From Spirosoma validum (GTDB lineage: Bacteria; Bacteroidota; Bacteroidia; Cytophagales; Spirosomataceae), in assembly GCF_014699035.1 (NCBI RefSeq), contig NZ_JACXAA010000002.1:682001-746000 (forward strand): DNA of 64,000 bases, written 5' to 3'. Positions 62,863-64,000 of the stretch are shown in pieces. Both the position numbers and the translations under genes were made by a program. Within the stretch, counting starts at the first letter, position 1; each line of letters opens with the position of its first letter. The notes beneath the pieces are model-generated. The model had not been told where the DNA came from, ran no database searches, and worked only from the letters and a program-made list of their open reading frames with translations.

Positions 62863-63936
62863 TCAGTTTGTTGACATGGTCAACGTGAATTGACGCGTGC
62901 CAGGCGGTAGACTTACTTCACCATATTGTAAATTCCCAACCGATGATTTCAGGCGAATGCCAGGTTGTGCAGAAACAAGGAAGAAAATAGGCTGTTTTGT
63001 CGCACTGAGTGTAAACGTGCGAATAAGCCCACGACCGGTAGCCAATGGTTTGATTAACTCACGCACGTCAACGCCATTCACTACGTAGCGGAACTCAGGA
63101 TACCGATTGACGAGTCGATACCCTTTAAACTGGGGCGATGTGGACGTCTTACCCACGCGCCACGGAAATTGATCCGTATCCCGAAAATAAATCTCACCCA
63201 CAACTTTAGTGAATCGCTGCCCTTTGCCGTCCCACTGCTCGGCATTATCAACAAACCCACCCGACCAGGCATAGCGTAACCGGCATTGGCCCGCATCGAA
63301 CACATACGACTGGACACCGTCAGCACTGGGTAAGCCTACAGCAATAGCTGCCGGGCCACAATCGGGCATGAAGGTTCGATAAACTGCCGGAAGTTTCAGC
63401 GGGTAGGGATGCCCTGATGCGGCCGGTTGGTGGTGTTCGTGAGCCGTTTCGGCTGTGCGGTTTGGGTTAGGAATGTTCAAATCCTGCTTGGGCGGGGGCA
63501 GACGCTTGGGCTCGTTAGTGGCGTAGATAACGCCATACATGACGGAACCGTGTCCCGGATAGGTACAGACGAACGGATAAGCACCTTCAGGCAACATAAC
63601 GGTTAGCGAATCGGTACGACCCGGCTCAACGCTCACCGTATGCGCCAGCACCTCCTCCATAATCGGTACGTGGTGTTGTGCCGGGCCTTTACTCCCTAAT
63701 GCCAGCGCAAACTCAACCACGCGTAGCCGCGAATTAGGTCGCGTTACAACGAGGTTGTGCTCCATGTCGTCTTTGTTCTCAAGGATAAGTTTCAGACGAG
63801 TGTTCGGCTTGATAATCAGACGTTTTTGGTCGAACTGTAACCCACCTACCGACGAAATGGTAATGGACGTATCGCGTTGGGCTTGTACGGTTAGCGACGA
63901 AAGCAGTACACCCAATAGACATAAAAATCTGCACAT
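62863..63936 (-). CDS. exported azurin/plastocyanin-like copper protein with C-terminal extra domain
   Basis: The 357-residue protein has a signal peptide ending near VQAQ (residue 20) and a cupredoxin domain (21-138). Type 1 copper ligands are His60 (DMEHN), Cys124 (FVCTYPGH), His129 and Met133 (HGSVM), with the azurin spacing C-x4-H-x3-M. From about 180 a second domain of around 170 residues begins (VYRTFMPDCGPAAIAVGLPS; FPWRVG). A His-rich linker (ETAHEHHQP) joins them. The propeller gene follows after 58 bases. It probably transfers electrons in the periplasm, to or from its neighbour. Confidence 0.85.
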   Translation of the reverse strand: MCRFLCLLGVLLSSLTVQAQRDTSITISSVGGLQFDQKRLIIKPNTRLKLILENKDDMEHNLVVTRPNSRLRVVEFALALGSKGPAQHHVPIMEEVLAHTVSVEPGRTDSLTVMLPEGAYPFVCTYPGHGSVMYGVIYATNEPKRLPPPKQDLNIPNPNRTAETAHEHHQPAASGHPYPLKLPAVYRTFMPDCGPAAIAVGLPSADGVQSYVFDAGQCRLRYAWSGGFVDNAEQWDGKGQRFTKVVGEIYFRDTDQFPWRVGKTSTSPQFKGYRLVNRYPEFRYVVNGVDVRELIKPLATGRGLIRTFTLSATKQPIFFLVSAQPGIRLKSSVGNLQYGEVSLPPGTRQFTLTMSTN

Positions 63937-64000
63937 ATCTATAAAAGCAAAAAAGTACTGACTCTAACGTGAATCTGGTGCAAGACTCAATAGTGTCTGC

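Overview
The window looks like chromosomal DNA of a Bacteroidota of the order Cytophagales, most likely a Spirosoma-type genus (Spirosomataceae). This rests on two SusC/SusD pairs, further TonB-dependent receptors, a GLPGLI protein, a succinylornithine-type ArgF', DUF4286 and DUF4260 proteins, absence of consistent Shine-Dalgarno sequences, and a TAnnTTTG-type promoter box. No species-level marker (rRNA) is present, so the genus is inference. I saw no tRNA, rRNA, CRISPR, insertion sequence or prophage.

Layout. 1-5003: a truncated MBOAT acyltransferase, then MsrB, MoxR ATPase and PrmC on the minus strand and RibD on the plus strand. 5031-9515: a lipoprotein/TonB-receptor pair and a 1 kb non-coding stretch. 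9516-16955: an exported TPR protein with a Ppx/GppA-like ASKHA fold, NagA, AroA (no ATG start), a coiled-coil protein, an outer-membrane barrel, an epimerase-like protein and DUF4260. 17028-21827: a minus-strand run of GH29 fucosidase, AraC regulator, Uma2 nuclease-fold protein, BtuF-like protein and CDF transporter. 22128-26917: a GLPGLI protein, its usual outer-membrane partner and a lipoprotein. 26987-31449: OxyR with its two redox cysteines, small unknowns, a HicB-HicA toxin-antitoxin pair, an M42 peptidase and an XRE regulator. 31584-33758: ClpP and ClpX. 33999-37007: four tandem copies of one lipoprotein family. 37016-40930: a hydrolase and the arginine genes argD-argF'-argB. 40946-49081: NlpC/P60, a small membrane protein, DUF4286, GH43-like, fructose-bisphosphatase, a large GT4-type glycosyltransferase and a GH130 phosphorylase. 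49152-59854: two SusCD pairs back to back around a 1.45 kb AT-rich spacer. 60324-63936: two acidic disordered proteins, a beta-propeller protein and an azurin-domain protein.

How the genes work together. Cell-envelope traffic dominates: TonB receptors and SusCD pairs import ligands, while fucosidase, GH43-like, NagA, GH130 and the GT4 enzyme turn over glycans. Housekeeping is represented by RibD, AroA, PrmC, the arg genes, ClpXP and Fbp. Stress functions include OxyR, MsrB, ClpXP and HicAB.

Most notable signals. (1) The tandem array of four C-S-R-P lipoproteins, each with a C-terminal membrane hairpin and a conserved 5' leader, with a 133 bp block identical between copies 3 and 4. (2) The palindromic hexamer TACGTA, which I counted about 60 times by eye, several-fold more than random expectation, in all reading frames and in intergenic DNA. 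(3) A family of intergenic REP-like palindromes built on a GGACTnnAGTCC core. (4) An apparently exported ASKHA-fold protein. (5) Loop-free perfect palindromes of 32 and 56 bp at convergent gene ends.
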